From Armatimonadota bacterium (GTDB lineage Bacteria; Armatimonadota; Fimbriimonadia; Fimbriimonadales; Fimbriimonadaceae), in contig JBAXHT010000002.1 in assembly GCA_037138755.1 (NCBI GenBank), forward strand, positions 186,001 through 250,000: a stretch of 64,000 nucleotides of DNA, given 5' to 3'. Positions 1 through 8,065 of this stretch are shown piece after piece (positions within the stretch are counted from its first letter, which is position 1; every line of letters begins with the position of its first letter). The translations under genes were made by a program, and so were the position numbers. Under the pieces are notes generated by a model that ran no database searches, was not told the origin of the DNA, and worked only from the letters and a program-made list of their open reading frames with translations.

Positions 1-372
1 TCCCGAAGGAGTCGCGACAAGCGTAACCGACTTATCCAACACAAACTCGATCTTGTTGTACGTGCCATCAGGCAACACGCCCGGAGCCAACAACAGGAAC
101 CGAGAAGCTCCATCGTTGAGCTGCCTCAAGTTGACGGTCGTGCCTTCCGCACTGTCAAATAGAGTTGTGGAGGCGCCAGCAGAATTCTTGATTTGGGCTT
201 TGTAGACCTTCACCCAGACCCCGCTGTAGCCAGCGTGAAGATCATCGGTGATGAACAGCTGGAAGTTTCCGGTACCGGATGTTGCGCTGCCTCCGCCGCA
301 CCCCTGGGTTGCAAATAGCACCCCAAGTAGGGCGATCAAAGCCAAGATGTTCTGAATGAGTCTGGTTTTCAT
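1..372 (-). CDS. DUF4382 domain lipoprotein (3' end outside window)
   Basis: The first 124 codons of a minus-strand gene are visible; the rest lies beyond the window edge. The N-terminus has a basic start, a hydrophobic stretch and a lipobox ending at Cys25 (ATQGC), followed by a Gly/Ser linker, so the product should be a lipid-anchored envelope protein. From about residue 33 the sequence (FQLFITDDLHAGYSGVWVKV and onward) matches the DUF4382 beta-sandwich family, whose function is not known. A TAAAAT hexamer lies 15 bases upstream of the ATG, so this gene has a short leader, unlike many others in the window. Confidence 0.8.
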   Translation of the reverse strand, partial: MKTRLIQNILALIALLGVLFATQGCGGGSATSGTGNFQLFITDDLHAGYSGVWVKVYKAQIKNSAGASTTLFDSAEGTTVNLRQLNDGASRFLLLAPGVLPDGTYNKIEFVLDKSVTLVATPSG

Positions 373-577
373 GATGTCGTTCTGTGCATTTTACGGTAAT
401 CGATTGGTTTCCACTGCTCGATCCGGATTTCTCACTACCAAGGCTTTTTGCCACTAGGGATAAATGCCCACTGCCAGTAAAAGTGCGAGCTTCGTCCATT
501 GGACAAAACTAAGATTTCCTCAAGGTCCTTCCGAACTCCAACCCGTGACCCCGGAGCAGCCGTTCGGACAGAAGGAA

Positions 578-589
578 TATAATGCCGTT
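578..589 (+). promoter_or_regulatory. TATAAT -10 element 6 bases before start codon (leaderless promoter)
   Basis: TATAAT at 578-583 is followed by GCCGTT and then the ATG at 590. Transcription starting 6-7 bases after a -10 would begin at the start codon itself. This supports 590 as the start rather than the in-frame ATG at 464. No clear -35 is visible. Confidence 0.6.
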
Positions 590-2440
590 ATGCTCTCCGC
601 CGCATTAGTGGCCGCGTCTGCGGCGGTGATAGTGTTTGTCGACACCCCTCGCCAGATTTGGCCCGGAACTGGTGTCAACATCCAGTTCACAACTCCGCGA
701 AAAGGAGAGATGGAACTGCTTGCCAAGGGTGGATTCAAGTACACCCGCTCAGTTTTGCCTTGGGCGGAAACTGAAACTGCTCCGGGTAAGTACGATTTCT
801 CCAAGTTCGAGGGACTTCTCCGCGACCTGAAGACTAAGGGAATTCGCCAAATCTTCTGCCTGTCCGGGTCAAACCCTGCTTACCAAGCAGGCGCCCCCAC
901 GATGCCCGAAGCAAGGGCAGCCTTCGCCCGCTGGGCCGGACAAGCAGCATTGCAGTTTAAGGGAGAAGAGATTGTCTGGGAGGTGTGGAACGAACCTAAT
1001 GCAGAGCAGTCCTGGAAGCCGATCCCATCCCCAACCGACTACTCCAGTCTCGCAGTCGAAACAGCCAAAGCAATGCGGTTCATGGACCCCACTTGCCGAA
1101 TCATCGCCCCGGCCGGAGCTGGAGTTGATACCCAGTTCCTCAATTCATCGCTAACCGAAGAACTACTCAGCCTTGTCGACGGCATTTCGATTCACCCCAA
1201 CCGAATCGGCGGACCAGAGAGCCTGGTAGGTGAACTTCAGGCCATCCGAGACCTGATCGCTCGACGAGCACCAGCCGGAAGAAAGGAACTCCCGATCATC
1301 TGCACTGGCTGGGGGTACAGCACGGCCCGAGGAAAGAACACAGAAGGTCGTCAGGCAATGTACGTCACTCGGATGTGGCTACTGAACTCGGCGTTGAACA
1401 TCCCGATAACCGTTTACGACTCTTGGCAGGATAACGGTCCCAATCCCGATAATCCTGCTGACCGTCTAGGACTGGTTAGAGAAAACCTTGACCTCAAGCC
1501 ATCCTTCATCGCGGTAAAGGAAGTCATTGAAAAGTTTCGCGGCTGCACAAATTTCCGCTGGCTTCCGCAGAAAGACCCGTTGGATTGGGTCATCGTCGGA
1601 GCAGGTTCAAGCAAACTGGTCCAAGCACGTTGGTATCAGAAAGAAGCAGGTGTCAAGTTCTCGGATCTCTCCATGAAGGAGAAGAGATTCAAGACACTGT
1701 ACGCAAGTTTAACCGGCGGTCAAACCGTCGCAATTCCCAGGCCAGTAGCCACCGTCACGATTCCAAACAAGCCGATCGCCAGGTCGCTGGATGGATTGGA
1801 CTTCGCCTTTGCGCCACCGATCGACGAAGACGGCTGGTGCGTTCTTGTCCAAAAGTCAACAACCGAAACCGCCAAACTCGAATTCAAATATCAAAGATCG
1901 AACGGTGCCAACGTCACCTGTTACGCAAAGATTGACGGTCCACGAATTGTCGAACCCATCGCGACGACGGAGGAGTCACCAATGGTTTCCGTAGGAGTCA
2001 GCGGAAGTGTCAGCGAGTCGTACAAATTACAAAAGACTAGCTTCGATCCGACACGCTGGGAAGTTAAGCGAGAGGGCAAACTAACCGGCGAGCTCTTGGC
2101 TGGGCAGCGTGGCGTCTTGCTCAACTACGATGGCGGCGGTAAAGCACTTGTCGTTCCAAAGAGCCGATCTGCCATCCCTGAAGGTGCGAGGGCGCTTGTC
2201 GTTTGGGTTCGTCCAGACGGTTCAAGTAACCGACTGAAGTCTGAATATCGAGACTCAGCGGGCGAAGTTATCTCGGTTGATTTGGGTTCCATGGAGGGTC
2301 CCACCGACCGAAATGGCTGGCGAGTCTTAAAAATCCCTCTGGGAGGGAAAGGCGTAGAATGGGTTTCACTTCTTGCTGTCGAATCAGAGCGAGAGCGAAG
2401 CGGGAGCATCGAAATTGGACCCGGCGCTTACATGTTCTGA
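590..2440 (+). CDS. Clan GH-A glycoside hydrolase homologue lacking the nucleophile
   Basis: The product has 616 residues with a hydrophobic N-terminus (residues 2-17) that may be a signal peptide. Residues 30 to about 330 look like a GH39/GH5-type TIM barrel: the strand-4 acid/base motif is present (WNEPN, Glu135) and a substrate-site SIHP follows. At the expected strand-7 nucleophile motif (TEWGYS in relatives) the sequence reads TGWGYS: codon 1307-1309 is GGC, giving Gly240 instead of Glu. The C-terminal 250 residues look like beta-sandwich domains. The protein is therefore either a non-catalytic sugar binder or an enzyme using another residue. An in-frame upstream ATG at 464 was rejected because the extra 42 residues look non-coding and a TATAAT sits just before 590. 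Confidence 0.75.
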   Translation: MLSAALVAASAAVIVFVDTPRQIWPGTGVNIQFTTPRKGEMELLAKGGFKYTRSVLPWAETETAPGKYDFSKFEGLLRDLKTKGIRQIFCLSGSNPAYQAGAPTMPEARAAFARWAGQAALQFKGEEIVWEVWNEPNAEQSWKPIPSPTDYSSLAVETAKAMRFMDPTCRIIAPAGAGVDTQFLNSSLTEELLSLVDGISIHPNRIGGPESLVGELQAIRDLIARRAPAGRKELPIICTGWGYSTARGKNTEGRQAMYVTRMWLLNSALNIPITVYDSWQDNGPNPDNPADRLGLVRENLDLKPSFIAVKEVIEKFRGCTNFRWLPQKDPLDWVIVGAGSSKLVQARWYQKEAGVKFSDLSMKEKRFKTLYASLTGGQTVAIPRPVATVTIPNKPIARSLDGLDFAFAPPIDEDGWCVLVQKSTTETAKLEFKYQRSNGANVTCYAKIDGPRIVEPIATTEESPMVSVGVSGSVSESYKLQKTSFDPTRWEVKREGKLTGELLAGQRGVLLNYDGGGKALVVPKSRSAIPEGARALVVWVRPDGSSNRLKSEYRDSAGEVISVDLGSMEGPTDRNGWRVLKIPLGGKGVEWVSLLAVESERERSGSIEIGPGAYMF

Positions 2441-2454
2441 CACAATGTAAGTTG

Positions 2455-3342
2455 ATGGCAACCGCATCAACTTCTGAACTCAAAGGGCTCTCGGCGTTTC
2501 GGGCGTTCCTCGAGATGATCAAGTTTGAGCATTCGATATTCGCGTTGCCATATGCCCTGATAGGCATGATGTGGGCGACTCCTGGCTTTCCAGGGTGGCG
2601 AGTTTTCTTACTGATTCTTATTGCTATGGTGAGCTGCCGAACAGCAGCAATGACCTACAATCGAATTGCCGATTGCGATATTGACGCGAGAAACGAGCGA
2701 ACCGCGAGACGCGCAATCCCGGCTGGGTTGCTCAGCCTTCGAACGACCAACCTCTACTTTTTCGGTTCGATTGTGCTGTTCTTCATTGCCGCCGGATTGC
2801 TGAATACCGTCACATTGCTCCTTGCTCCACTCGCGATTTTTATCACGGTCTTCTATTCTCGAACGAAGCGGTTTACCTGGCTCTGCCACTTCTGGCTGGG
2901 TATGTCGCTGGGAGTTGCCCCGGCGGCGGCGTGGATTGCTGTCACCGGAAAACTCGCCATCGTTCCGATCTTGCTATTCCTAACCGTCACATTTTGGACC
3001 GCGGGGTTTGACATTATTTATGCGCTTCAGGACGAGGAGTTCGACAAAAAGAACGGCCTCTACTCGGTTCCAGCCAAGTTCGGCAAAGTGAGGGCCCTTC
3101 AAATTTCGCGAGGCTCGCACGGTGCGAGTTTGTTCTTTCTCGGCTTAGCCCTGAGCATCTATGGAGTCGGATTCGTCGGTGTCCTGGCCGGAATTTTTGC
3201 CGCGGGAATGCTGATTTATGAGCAGAGCCTGGTGAAGCCGAACGACCTCAGCAAGGTCAATATGGCGTTTTTCACGCTCAACGGGTGCATTTCGGTAGGC
3301 GTCTTCTTGCTTCTGCTCGTAGATCATTTGGTTAAACGATGA
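2455..3342 (+). CDS. UbiA-family polyprenyltransferase
   Basis: This 295-residue integral membrane protein transfers a prenyl chain to an aromatic quinone precursor. The first Asp-rich motif is clear (NRIADCDID, residues 69-77, then RTARRAIPAG), and the second appears as QDEEFD before KKNGLYSVPAKFG. About eight to nine hydrophobic helices cover the rest. The N-terminal FEHSIFALPYALIG is typical of the 4-hydroxybenzoate/MqnP-like branch, so a role in ubiquinone or, more likely in this kind of organism, futalosine-pathway menaquinone synthesis is inferred. The ATG at 2455 follows the preceding stop by 14 bases. It overlaps the next gene by ATGA. Confidence 0.85.
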   Translation: MATASTSELKGLSAFRAFLEMIKFEHSIFALPYALIGMMWATPGFPGWRVFLLILIAMVSCRTAAMTYNRIADCDIDARNERTARRAIPAGLLSLRTTNLYFFGSIVLFFIAAGLLNTVTLLLAPLAIFITVFYSRTKRFTWLCHFWLGMSLGVAPAAAWIAVTGKLAIVPILLFLTVTFWTAGFDIIYALQDEEFDKKNGLYSVPAKFGKVRALQISRGSHGASLFFLGLALSIYGVGFVGVLAGIFAAGMLIYEQSLVKPNDLSKVNMAFFTLNGCISVGVFLLLLVDHLVKR

Positions 3343-3971
3343 ACAAGAATCTTCTCGGTCGAACGAATCAAGAGTTCCCTTCGCGGTGGCTAGCCCTTGC
3401 TGCTCCCGATGGAGGATTTTCCGAGGAATCACCTTCCGACTTCGTGTCAGCAGCGCGTGACTCTGGTCTGCCGATTGACTTCTCATCTCAGCCAGCCCTG
3501 TGGGGCGGGTGCATGCGCGGGGCAGACGAAGTCATTTTGATTCAGCAGGGCACCTACCAAATCGAACGGGCGACCAGCGAGGACCATGCAACTGATCTTG
3601 TTCAGGCCCACCTCATCGAGACCCTCTCGGCAATCGGTCGTGATTGCCTTGATTTCTACTTCCTTCGCATCCGTCGAACTCTCGAAGAGTATCAGGTAAA
3701 CGGCGCACTGGCGGCCCTTGAAGCGGCGAGAGGTGAGGGGCACTTACGATTCATGGGACTGCACTCCACGGGGCACCCCCTGGCAGCCCTCGGACTTTGG
3801 CAGTTTCACGATGCGTTTGAAGTTGTGATGATTCAGGATAATGACGACGCCCGAACGACGCTGGAACCGCTCGCTGGGCAGCGGAGAGTTGGGATTGTTG
3901 GAGTCGGGCACGGTGAACCACGATTGGTCACAGTGCGCTCCAGTGAAGAAATACGCCAGGTGTCGGGGTGA
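3339..3971 (+). CDS. Aldo/keto reductase-like protein, shortened
   Basis: The product has 210 residues. Residues 90-165 resemble the middle of the aldo/keto reductase barrel: LIETLSAIGRDCLDFYFLRI corresponds to the family's SLxRLGxDxIDLYxLH strand-helix, and ALEAARGEGHLRFMGLHSTG to the ALxxLxxxGKIRxIGVSN segment. The protein is about 100 residues shorter than a typical member, and I could not identify the catalytic Asp-Tyr-Lys-His set, so activity is doubtful. It starts inside the UbiA stop codon (ATGA) and its own stop overlaps the next start (GTGA), which indicates one operon. Confidence 0.6.
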   Translation: MNKNLLGRTNQEFPSRWLALAAPDGGFSEESPSDFVSAARDSGLPIDFSSQPALWGGCMRGADEVILIQQGTYQIERATSEDHATDLVQAHLIETLSAIGRDCLDFYFLRIRRTLEEYQVNGALAALEAARGEGHLRFMGLHSTGHPLAALGLWQFHDAFEVVMIQDNDDARTTLEPLAGQRRVGIVGVGHGEPRLVTVRSSEEIRQVSG

Positions 3972-4195
3972 TTCTGTTTAAGACCGCGTTCGCGATTGCG
4001 GCGCTGGTCGTTTTGTTCGGTGGAGGATTCGTTGCAGTTCATAAGCCGTTCCGGGCGGGTCCGGCGATTGCAATTCTTGGCGCAGGCGTCCTGCTGTTAG
4101 GGGTCGCGTTTACCACCGGCTGGATTCGGTTCGCGTGCCTTGGTACGCTTCTGGTGATGTTGATTGCGTTACCGTTTTTTGGGAGGCGAAAATGA
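3968..4195 (+). CDS. Small two- to three-helix membrane protein
   Basis: This 75-residue protein is almost entirely hydrophobic, with helices around residues 5-22, 31-50 and 52-70, and ends in a basic GRRK. It begins with GTG overlapping the previous TGA and ends with an ATGA overlap into the amine oxidase gene. No family is recognised. It was kept because of the tight four-base overlaps on both sides and its membrane-protein composition. Confidence 0.55.
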   Translation: MILFKTAFAIAALVVLFGGGFVAVHKPFRAGPAIAILGAGVLLLGVAFTTGWIRFACLGTLLVMLIALPFFGRRK

Positions 4196-5481
4196 AGGTC
4201 GGAGTCGTCGGAGCGGGAGTTTCTGGCCTTCGCGTTGCTCAACTCCTTGAGGAGCAAGGTCATCGGATTTCGGTCTTCGAGGCTCGGGACCGCATTGGCG
4301 GACGGGTCTACACGACAGACCTTGGCAATGGCGCTGAATATGAGGCAGGTGGTGAGTGGCTGGATTCGGATCACCATCGTTGCCGTGCGGTGGTCGAAAA
4401 GTATTGCGGGGGGTTGGAACCCGCCGACCAGGAACCGGCACTTGCCTGCTACAAGGGTGAGATGCGCGATACAAGCGAGCTTTGGCCGGAGGCGGCGGAG
4501 GATGAGGAGCGTTTCGAGCACTCGGCGCGGGCTCTAGCAAGGCAGTTGGAACTGCCGGTTTGGAAGAACGTCGAATTTGCGAAGTACGACAGCCTCAATC
4601 TCGACTCTTTCTTAAGGCAGAACTGTCAGTCGGAGCAAGGGCAGTGGTGGCTGCGGGCGAACCTTCGGAGCGACGAGGGTGACGATATCGAGCGAATCGG
4701 TTTGCTCGGCTGGCTGGGCGGTTATGTTCACTATATCAACCGTGAGAACTTGAATCGCGGCGAGAGCGAGATGTCAGCGTTCCGGGTTCCGGGCGGGTTT
4801 TCGGGTCTGTTGCGTCATATGCGTGATAGTTTGCAGGGGCAGGTTTTTCTGGGGTGTCCATTGCAGAAGGTTGTCCAGGATTCGAGTGGGGTTGAGTTGC
4901 AGTTTGCCGATTCAGCCGAGCGGTTTGACCGAGTTGTTTTGACCTTGCCGCCGCCCTGTGCGGAACGAGTGATTTTTGAGCCGGCCCTGCCGGTCGCGAA
5001 GCGTTGCGCCCTAGAAGCCTGCGGAATGAGCCGGGCGATCAAGATTGTTTGGCGGTTCTCGCAGGCTTGGTGGCGAGACCGTGGGTTCTGTGGACGGTTA
5101 CATTGCGACGGTCCGCTGCACCAGCTTTGGGAAGGGACACGGGGGTCGGAGCCGATTCTGACGGCTTACATCTGCGGCGATCGGGCGGTGGAGTGGACGC
5201 GTCTCGGCGACCCGGTGAGCGCAGGGCTGTATGAGATCGCGCAGATGTTTCCGGAGGCTCCCGCATTTTTTGTCCAAGGCGAGTTTCACGACTGGATTAA
5301 CGATCCTTACTCACTCGGAGCATTTAGCCATCATGCACCAGGCTTTGCCTTGGACCACGCCGGGAACATTGGAACTGCCGAGGGACGGATCCACTTTGCC
5401 GGGGAGCATACGGCGACTTGGGTGGGGTTCATCGAGGGTGCGTTGGAGAGTGCGGAGCGGGTTGCGGCGGAGATTGGGTGA
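4192..5481 (+). CDS. Flavin-containing amine oxidase family protein
   Basis: This 429-residue protein has an N-terminal FAD dinucleotide-binding fold: GAGVSGLRVAQLL (residues 7-19), the Glu ending strand 2 in VFEARDRIGGRV, and near the C-terminus the flavin-contact motif FAGEHTATWVGFIEGALESAERVA. This is the layout of monoamine oxidase/phytoene-desaturase-like enzymes, which oxidise amines or related substrates. The substrate cannot be read from sequence. The ATG at 4192 has GGAGG eight bases upstream and overlaps the previous stop. It is the last gene of the UbiA run. Confidence 0.85.
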   Translation: MKVGVVGAGVSGLRVAQLLEEQGHRISVFEARDRIGGRVYTTDLGNGAEYEAGGEWLDSDHHRCRAVVEKYCGGLEPADQEPALACYKGEMRDTSELWPEAAEDEERFEHSARALARQLELPVWKNVEFAKYDSLNLDSFLRQNCQSEQGQWWLRANLRSDEGDDIERIGLLGWLGGYVHYINRENLNRGESEMSAFRVPGGFSGLLRHMRDSLQGQVFLGCPLQKVVQDSSGVELQFADSAERFDRVVLTLPPPCAERVIFEPALPVAKRCALEACGMSRAIKIVWRFSQAWWRDRGFCGRLHCDGPLHQLWEGTRGSEPILTAYICGDRAVEWTRLGDPVSAGLYEIAQMFPEAPAFFVQGEFHDWINDPYSLGAFSHHAPGFALDHAGNIGTAEGRIHFAGEHTATWVGFIEGALESAERVAAEIG

Positions 5482-5512
5482 CTTTTTCGCTATTCGCTGT
5501 CGGCAGTTCCTG

Positions 5513-6043
5513 ATGAAAGAGTTAGCTATTCACAGCGCCGGTGACGGTCAGTTACTTTTGTTCGAGGGCACCAGGTTACTCTCAAAGCGACGGTCGAAAA
5601 CCCTGACTCTCCGGTGGCTTCCGAGACGAGTGATTCGTTGGCGACACGAGTGGGCCATCGGTGATGAAGCTACTTGCCTAGAAGTCGTCTTTGAGTCGAA
5701 CTGGACCCTTTCCCTTCGGTTCGCTGAGTTTCGTATCCAGAGTTCGCAGTTTACATCGGGTGTCCTCTCGGGGTTGAATCTTCTCGACGAGGCTTCGTTC
5801 CGCGAATACCTTTCGATGCGTAACTTGACTTTTAGACTTGAGGGAGCTCGGGAGCAATTTGTCGACCAGCACGGCGAAGTGGTGTTGGAACGTGTACCGG
5901 TCTGGAAGGATGACGAAACAAAGCAGGGGATCGTTGACAAGTATCTAGTTGCTCCAACGCTTGATTTGAAGCAAGTTCCCGCAATGATCGAAGTTTGTCG
6001 CTTCCATTCGATGGAATTCTGGAAAGGATATCGACTAGTTTGA
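5513..6043 (+). CDS. Hypothetical protein, 176 aa
   Basis: No family is recognised. The sequence is soluble, rich in Arg and Trp early on (LRWLPRRVIRWRHEW), with no signal peptide or membrane helix. The frame stays open well upstream of the ATG at 5513, so the start is uncertain. The minus strand also holds a long open frame here, but its composition (Ser/Arg/Thr-rich, low in hydrophobic core residues) is that of a shadow. Position downstream of the amine oxidase on the same strand suggests possible co-transcription. Confidence 0.5.
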   Translation: MKELAIHSAGDGQLLLFEGTRLLSKRRSKTLTLRWLPRRVIRWRHEWAIGDEATCLEVVFESNWTLSLRFAEFRIQSSQFTSGVLSGLNLLDEASFREYLSMRNLTFRLEGAREQFVDQHGEVVLERVPVWKDDETKQGIVDKYLVAPTLDLKQVPAMIEVCRFHSMEFWKGYRLV

Positions 6044-6112
6044 GCGGGCTGACCGAGCGTAGCTCTTTGCAACCAGAGCGGTAACAAGTTGCCGCAGTCC
6101 ATAATTCTGTTC

Positions 6113-7642
6113 ATGCCAACGCTTCTGACGAACTTCTTATGGTGGGCAGATATGTCGCCTCGGTCGATGTTGATTGACGGAGGGCGAGTGGTGGTCGCTC
6201 CGACCACAGACAAGCTGGCAGAAGGCGAGGTTTTGGATTGTGGCGGGCAGGTTTTGTTGCCGAAGTTCATCGACGCGCACTGCCACATTTTGCCGACGGG
6301 GTTAGACCTTTTGAAGTTGGATCTTTCGGGGTGTGCGACTCAGGAGGAAGTATTGGAGGCGGTTCGAGATCGGGTTGCTTCTACCGAGGGGTGGGTGCTG
6401 GCGGTGCAGTACGACCAGACGAAGTATCCGGGCGGGCGGCACATTACTCGCGCGGAGTTGGATGCCGTTTCTGGTTCGCGGCCGATATTGTTGCGGCACT
6501 ACAACGGCCACGCGAGTGTTGCGAACTCGGCGGCACTAGCGGCGGCGGGAGTGAACGAGCAGACTCCGGAACCGGCGGGCGGAGAGTTTGGCCGGGGGGC
6601 GGATGGGCTATTGAACGGCCTCCTCTTGGAGACGGCGCATGAGTATGTATGGGAACGGACTCCGAAGGTGAGCCGTGAGGAGATGGTGACGGCGATTCTG
6701 GCGGCGGGCGAGAAGATGGCGGACCTGGGGATCGGGATGGCGGCGGACATGATGACGGGCCGTTTTAACCTGGAAGACGAGGTGTGGGCTTACCGCGAGG
6801 CGGCGCGGCGCGGGTGCCGGATTCGGACTCGGCTCTACGTTCAGTGGCGCGAAGTGTTTGGCCCGAAAGGCGTTGGGCTAGCACGTTTGCGCGAGTTAGA
6901 AGCTTCGCTCGACGATCCCGACCGAACGAGGATTTGTGGGATCAAGTTATTTGCAGATGGAGCAATCGGGTCGGCGACGGCGGCGATCTATAGCTCTTAC
7001 ACTGGTCGCGAAGCGAACGGTCCGAAGGTTTCTCGTCACGGGCGGAAGACCGAGGCAGAGGGGACGAGCGGACAGCTCATCTACTCGCCAGAAAAGCTTA
7101 CGGAAATGACCCGGGTCGCCAGCGACGCGGGATACCAAGTCGCGATTCATGCGATTGGTGACTATGCGACTGACTTGGTGCTGGACGCTTTTGAGGCGAC
7201 GGGTTGCTCCGTACGGCACCGCCTGGAGCACGCAATGATTCTCAGCGACTCCCAAATCGAGCGGATAAGAAACTTGAACCCATTCGTGACATTCCAACCT
7301 GAGTTCTTAATGAGGTTTGGCCATGCGTACCGCCTCCAGCTTGGCGAGGAGCGAACCGCGCTTCTTAAGCGCTCAAGGAGCGTTCTTGATGCAGGAATAC
7401 GGCTGAGCTACAACTCGGATCGGCCGATTGTGCCAGGGGACCCAATGGACGGAATTCGAACCGCGACCAAACGACCGCAAGGCTTCGAACAAAGCGAGAA
7501 TGTGAACCTCCATGAGGCGATTCTTGCCTACACGGTGGCTGGCGCCGAGGTCTGCGGCGACACAAACTTGGGTGATTTAACCGAAGGCAAGCTAGCTGAC
7601 TATCAGCTGATTAGTCTTCACCGCTGGTCCGAACTGCTTTGA
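6113..7642 (+). CDS. YtcJ-like amidohydrolase
   Basis: This 509-residue metal-dependent hydrolase belongs to amidohydrolase family 3. Visible motifs are the strand-1 metal ligands FIDAHCHI, the KLFADGAIGSATA segment typical of YtcJ-like members, the metal ligand AIHAIGD, RLEHAMIL, and the late YNSDRPIVPGDPM. The family cleaves amide or imide bonds in small molecules; the substrate here is unknown. CATAAT followed by seven bases precedes the ATG at 6113, in the leaderless pattern. Its 3' end overlaps the convergent regulator gene by 32 bases. Confidence 0.85.
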   Translation: MPTLLTNFLWWADMSPRSMLIDGGRVVVAPTTDKLAEGEVLDCGGQVLLPKFIDAHCHILPTGLDLLKLDLSGCATQEEVLEAVRDRVASTEGWVLAVQYDQTKYPGGRHITRAELDAVSGSRPILLRHYNGHASVANSAALAAAGVNEQTPEPAGGEFGRGADGLLNGLLLETAHEYVWERTPKVSREEMVTAILAAGEKMADLGIGMAADMMTGRFNLEDEVWAYREAARRGCRIRTRLYVQWREVFGPKGVGLARLRELEASLDDPDRTRICGIKLFADGAIGSATAAIYSSYTGREANGPKVSRHGRKTEAEGTSGQLIYSPEKLTEMTRVASDAGYQVAIHAIGDYATDLVLDAFEATGCSVRHRLEHAMILSDSQIERIRNLNPFVTFQPEFLMRFGHAYRLQLGEERTALLKRSRSVLDAGIRLSYNSDRPIVPGDPMDGIRTATKRPQGFEQSENVNLHEAILAYTVAGAEVCGDTNLGDLTEGKLADYQLISLHRWSELL

Positions 7643-7955
7643 GCTCTTGGTAGCGGCGGTCGTCTTCGAGGCACTCAGCTGACCATTTGACTTCGTCGTA
7701 AAAACTAGTGATCAGGCCTTTGATGACGGGCCGCATGTCTGGGTTCATTTCGTAGGTGAGCCAGCGTCCGTCTTGGCGGGGTTTGAGGATTGCGGCTTCG
7801 CGGAGTTTGAGGAGGCGAAGGTCCACTGTGTGACGATCGAGTTCAAGGATGGCTTGGAGGTCTTGGATCGTCGATGGCGTTCGGTAGGTTACGCGAATAA
7901 TCCTGATGGCAATGGGGTCTGCAAAGCACTTTCCGAAAGTGAGAATTCGATCCAT
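7611..7955 (-). CDS. ArsR-fold winged-helix transcriptional regulator
   Basis: The product has 114 residues: MDRILTFGKCFADPIAIRIIRV opens the fold, followed by a helix-turn-helix (TIQDLQAILELDRHTVDLRLLKLREAAIL) and wing (PRQDGRWLTYEM). The metal-binding Cys motif of classical ArsR helix 3 is absent, so the signal is not obviously a metal. A longer frame starts at 8000, but a TATAAC lies exactly six bases before 7955 and the family normally starts there. An inverted repeat directly upstream suggests autoregulation. It is divergent from trpB. Confidence 0.75.
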   Translation of the reverse strand: MDRILTFGKCFADPIAIRIIRVTYRTPSTIQDLQAILELDRHTVDLRLLKLREAAILKPRQDGRWLTYEMNPDMRPVIKGLITSFYDEVKWSAECLEDDRRYQELKAVRTSGED

Positions 7956-7961
7956 TTCTTG

Positions 7962-7978
7962 GTTATACGATATTCGTA
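7962..7978 (-). promoter_or_regulatory. Leaderless -10 and palindromic operator of the ArsR-fold gene
   Basis: On the minus strand TATAAC (7962-7967) stands six bases before the ATG at 7955. Overlapping it is TACGA-TAT-TCGTA (7966-7978), a perfect 5-3-5 inverted repeat, a plausible autoregulatory operator. Confidence 0.45.
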
Positions 7979-8053
7979 CGGCTTTTGTCGTTAGTTGCAC
8001 AATTCTGGAATCTTGGTTCGGGTTTTTGGCTGAGGGTTCAGCGAAGGAAGCTG

Positions 8054-8065
8054 TAGACTAGAAGA
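8054..8065 (+). promoter_or_regulatory. TAGACT -10 element of trpB (leaderless)
   Basis: TAGACT at 8054-8059 is followed by AGAAGA and the GTG start at 8066. The AGAAGA could act as a weak ribosome site, but the spacing matches the leaderless pattern seen elsewhere in this window. Confidence 0.45.

Noticed and set aside
464-589. Longer N-terminus for the GH-A homologue from the ATG at 464
   Set aside because: The 42 added residues lack a signal peptide and the TATAAT six bases before 590 argues for the later start.
5548-6288. A 246-codon open frame on the minus strand
   Set aside because: Its Ser/Arg-rich composition is typical of a shadow, it runs antisense into the amidohydrolase start, and no domain is visible. 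The plus-strand reading was kept instead, with low confidence.
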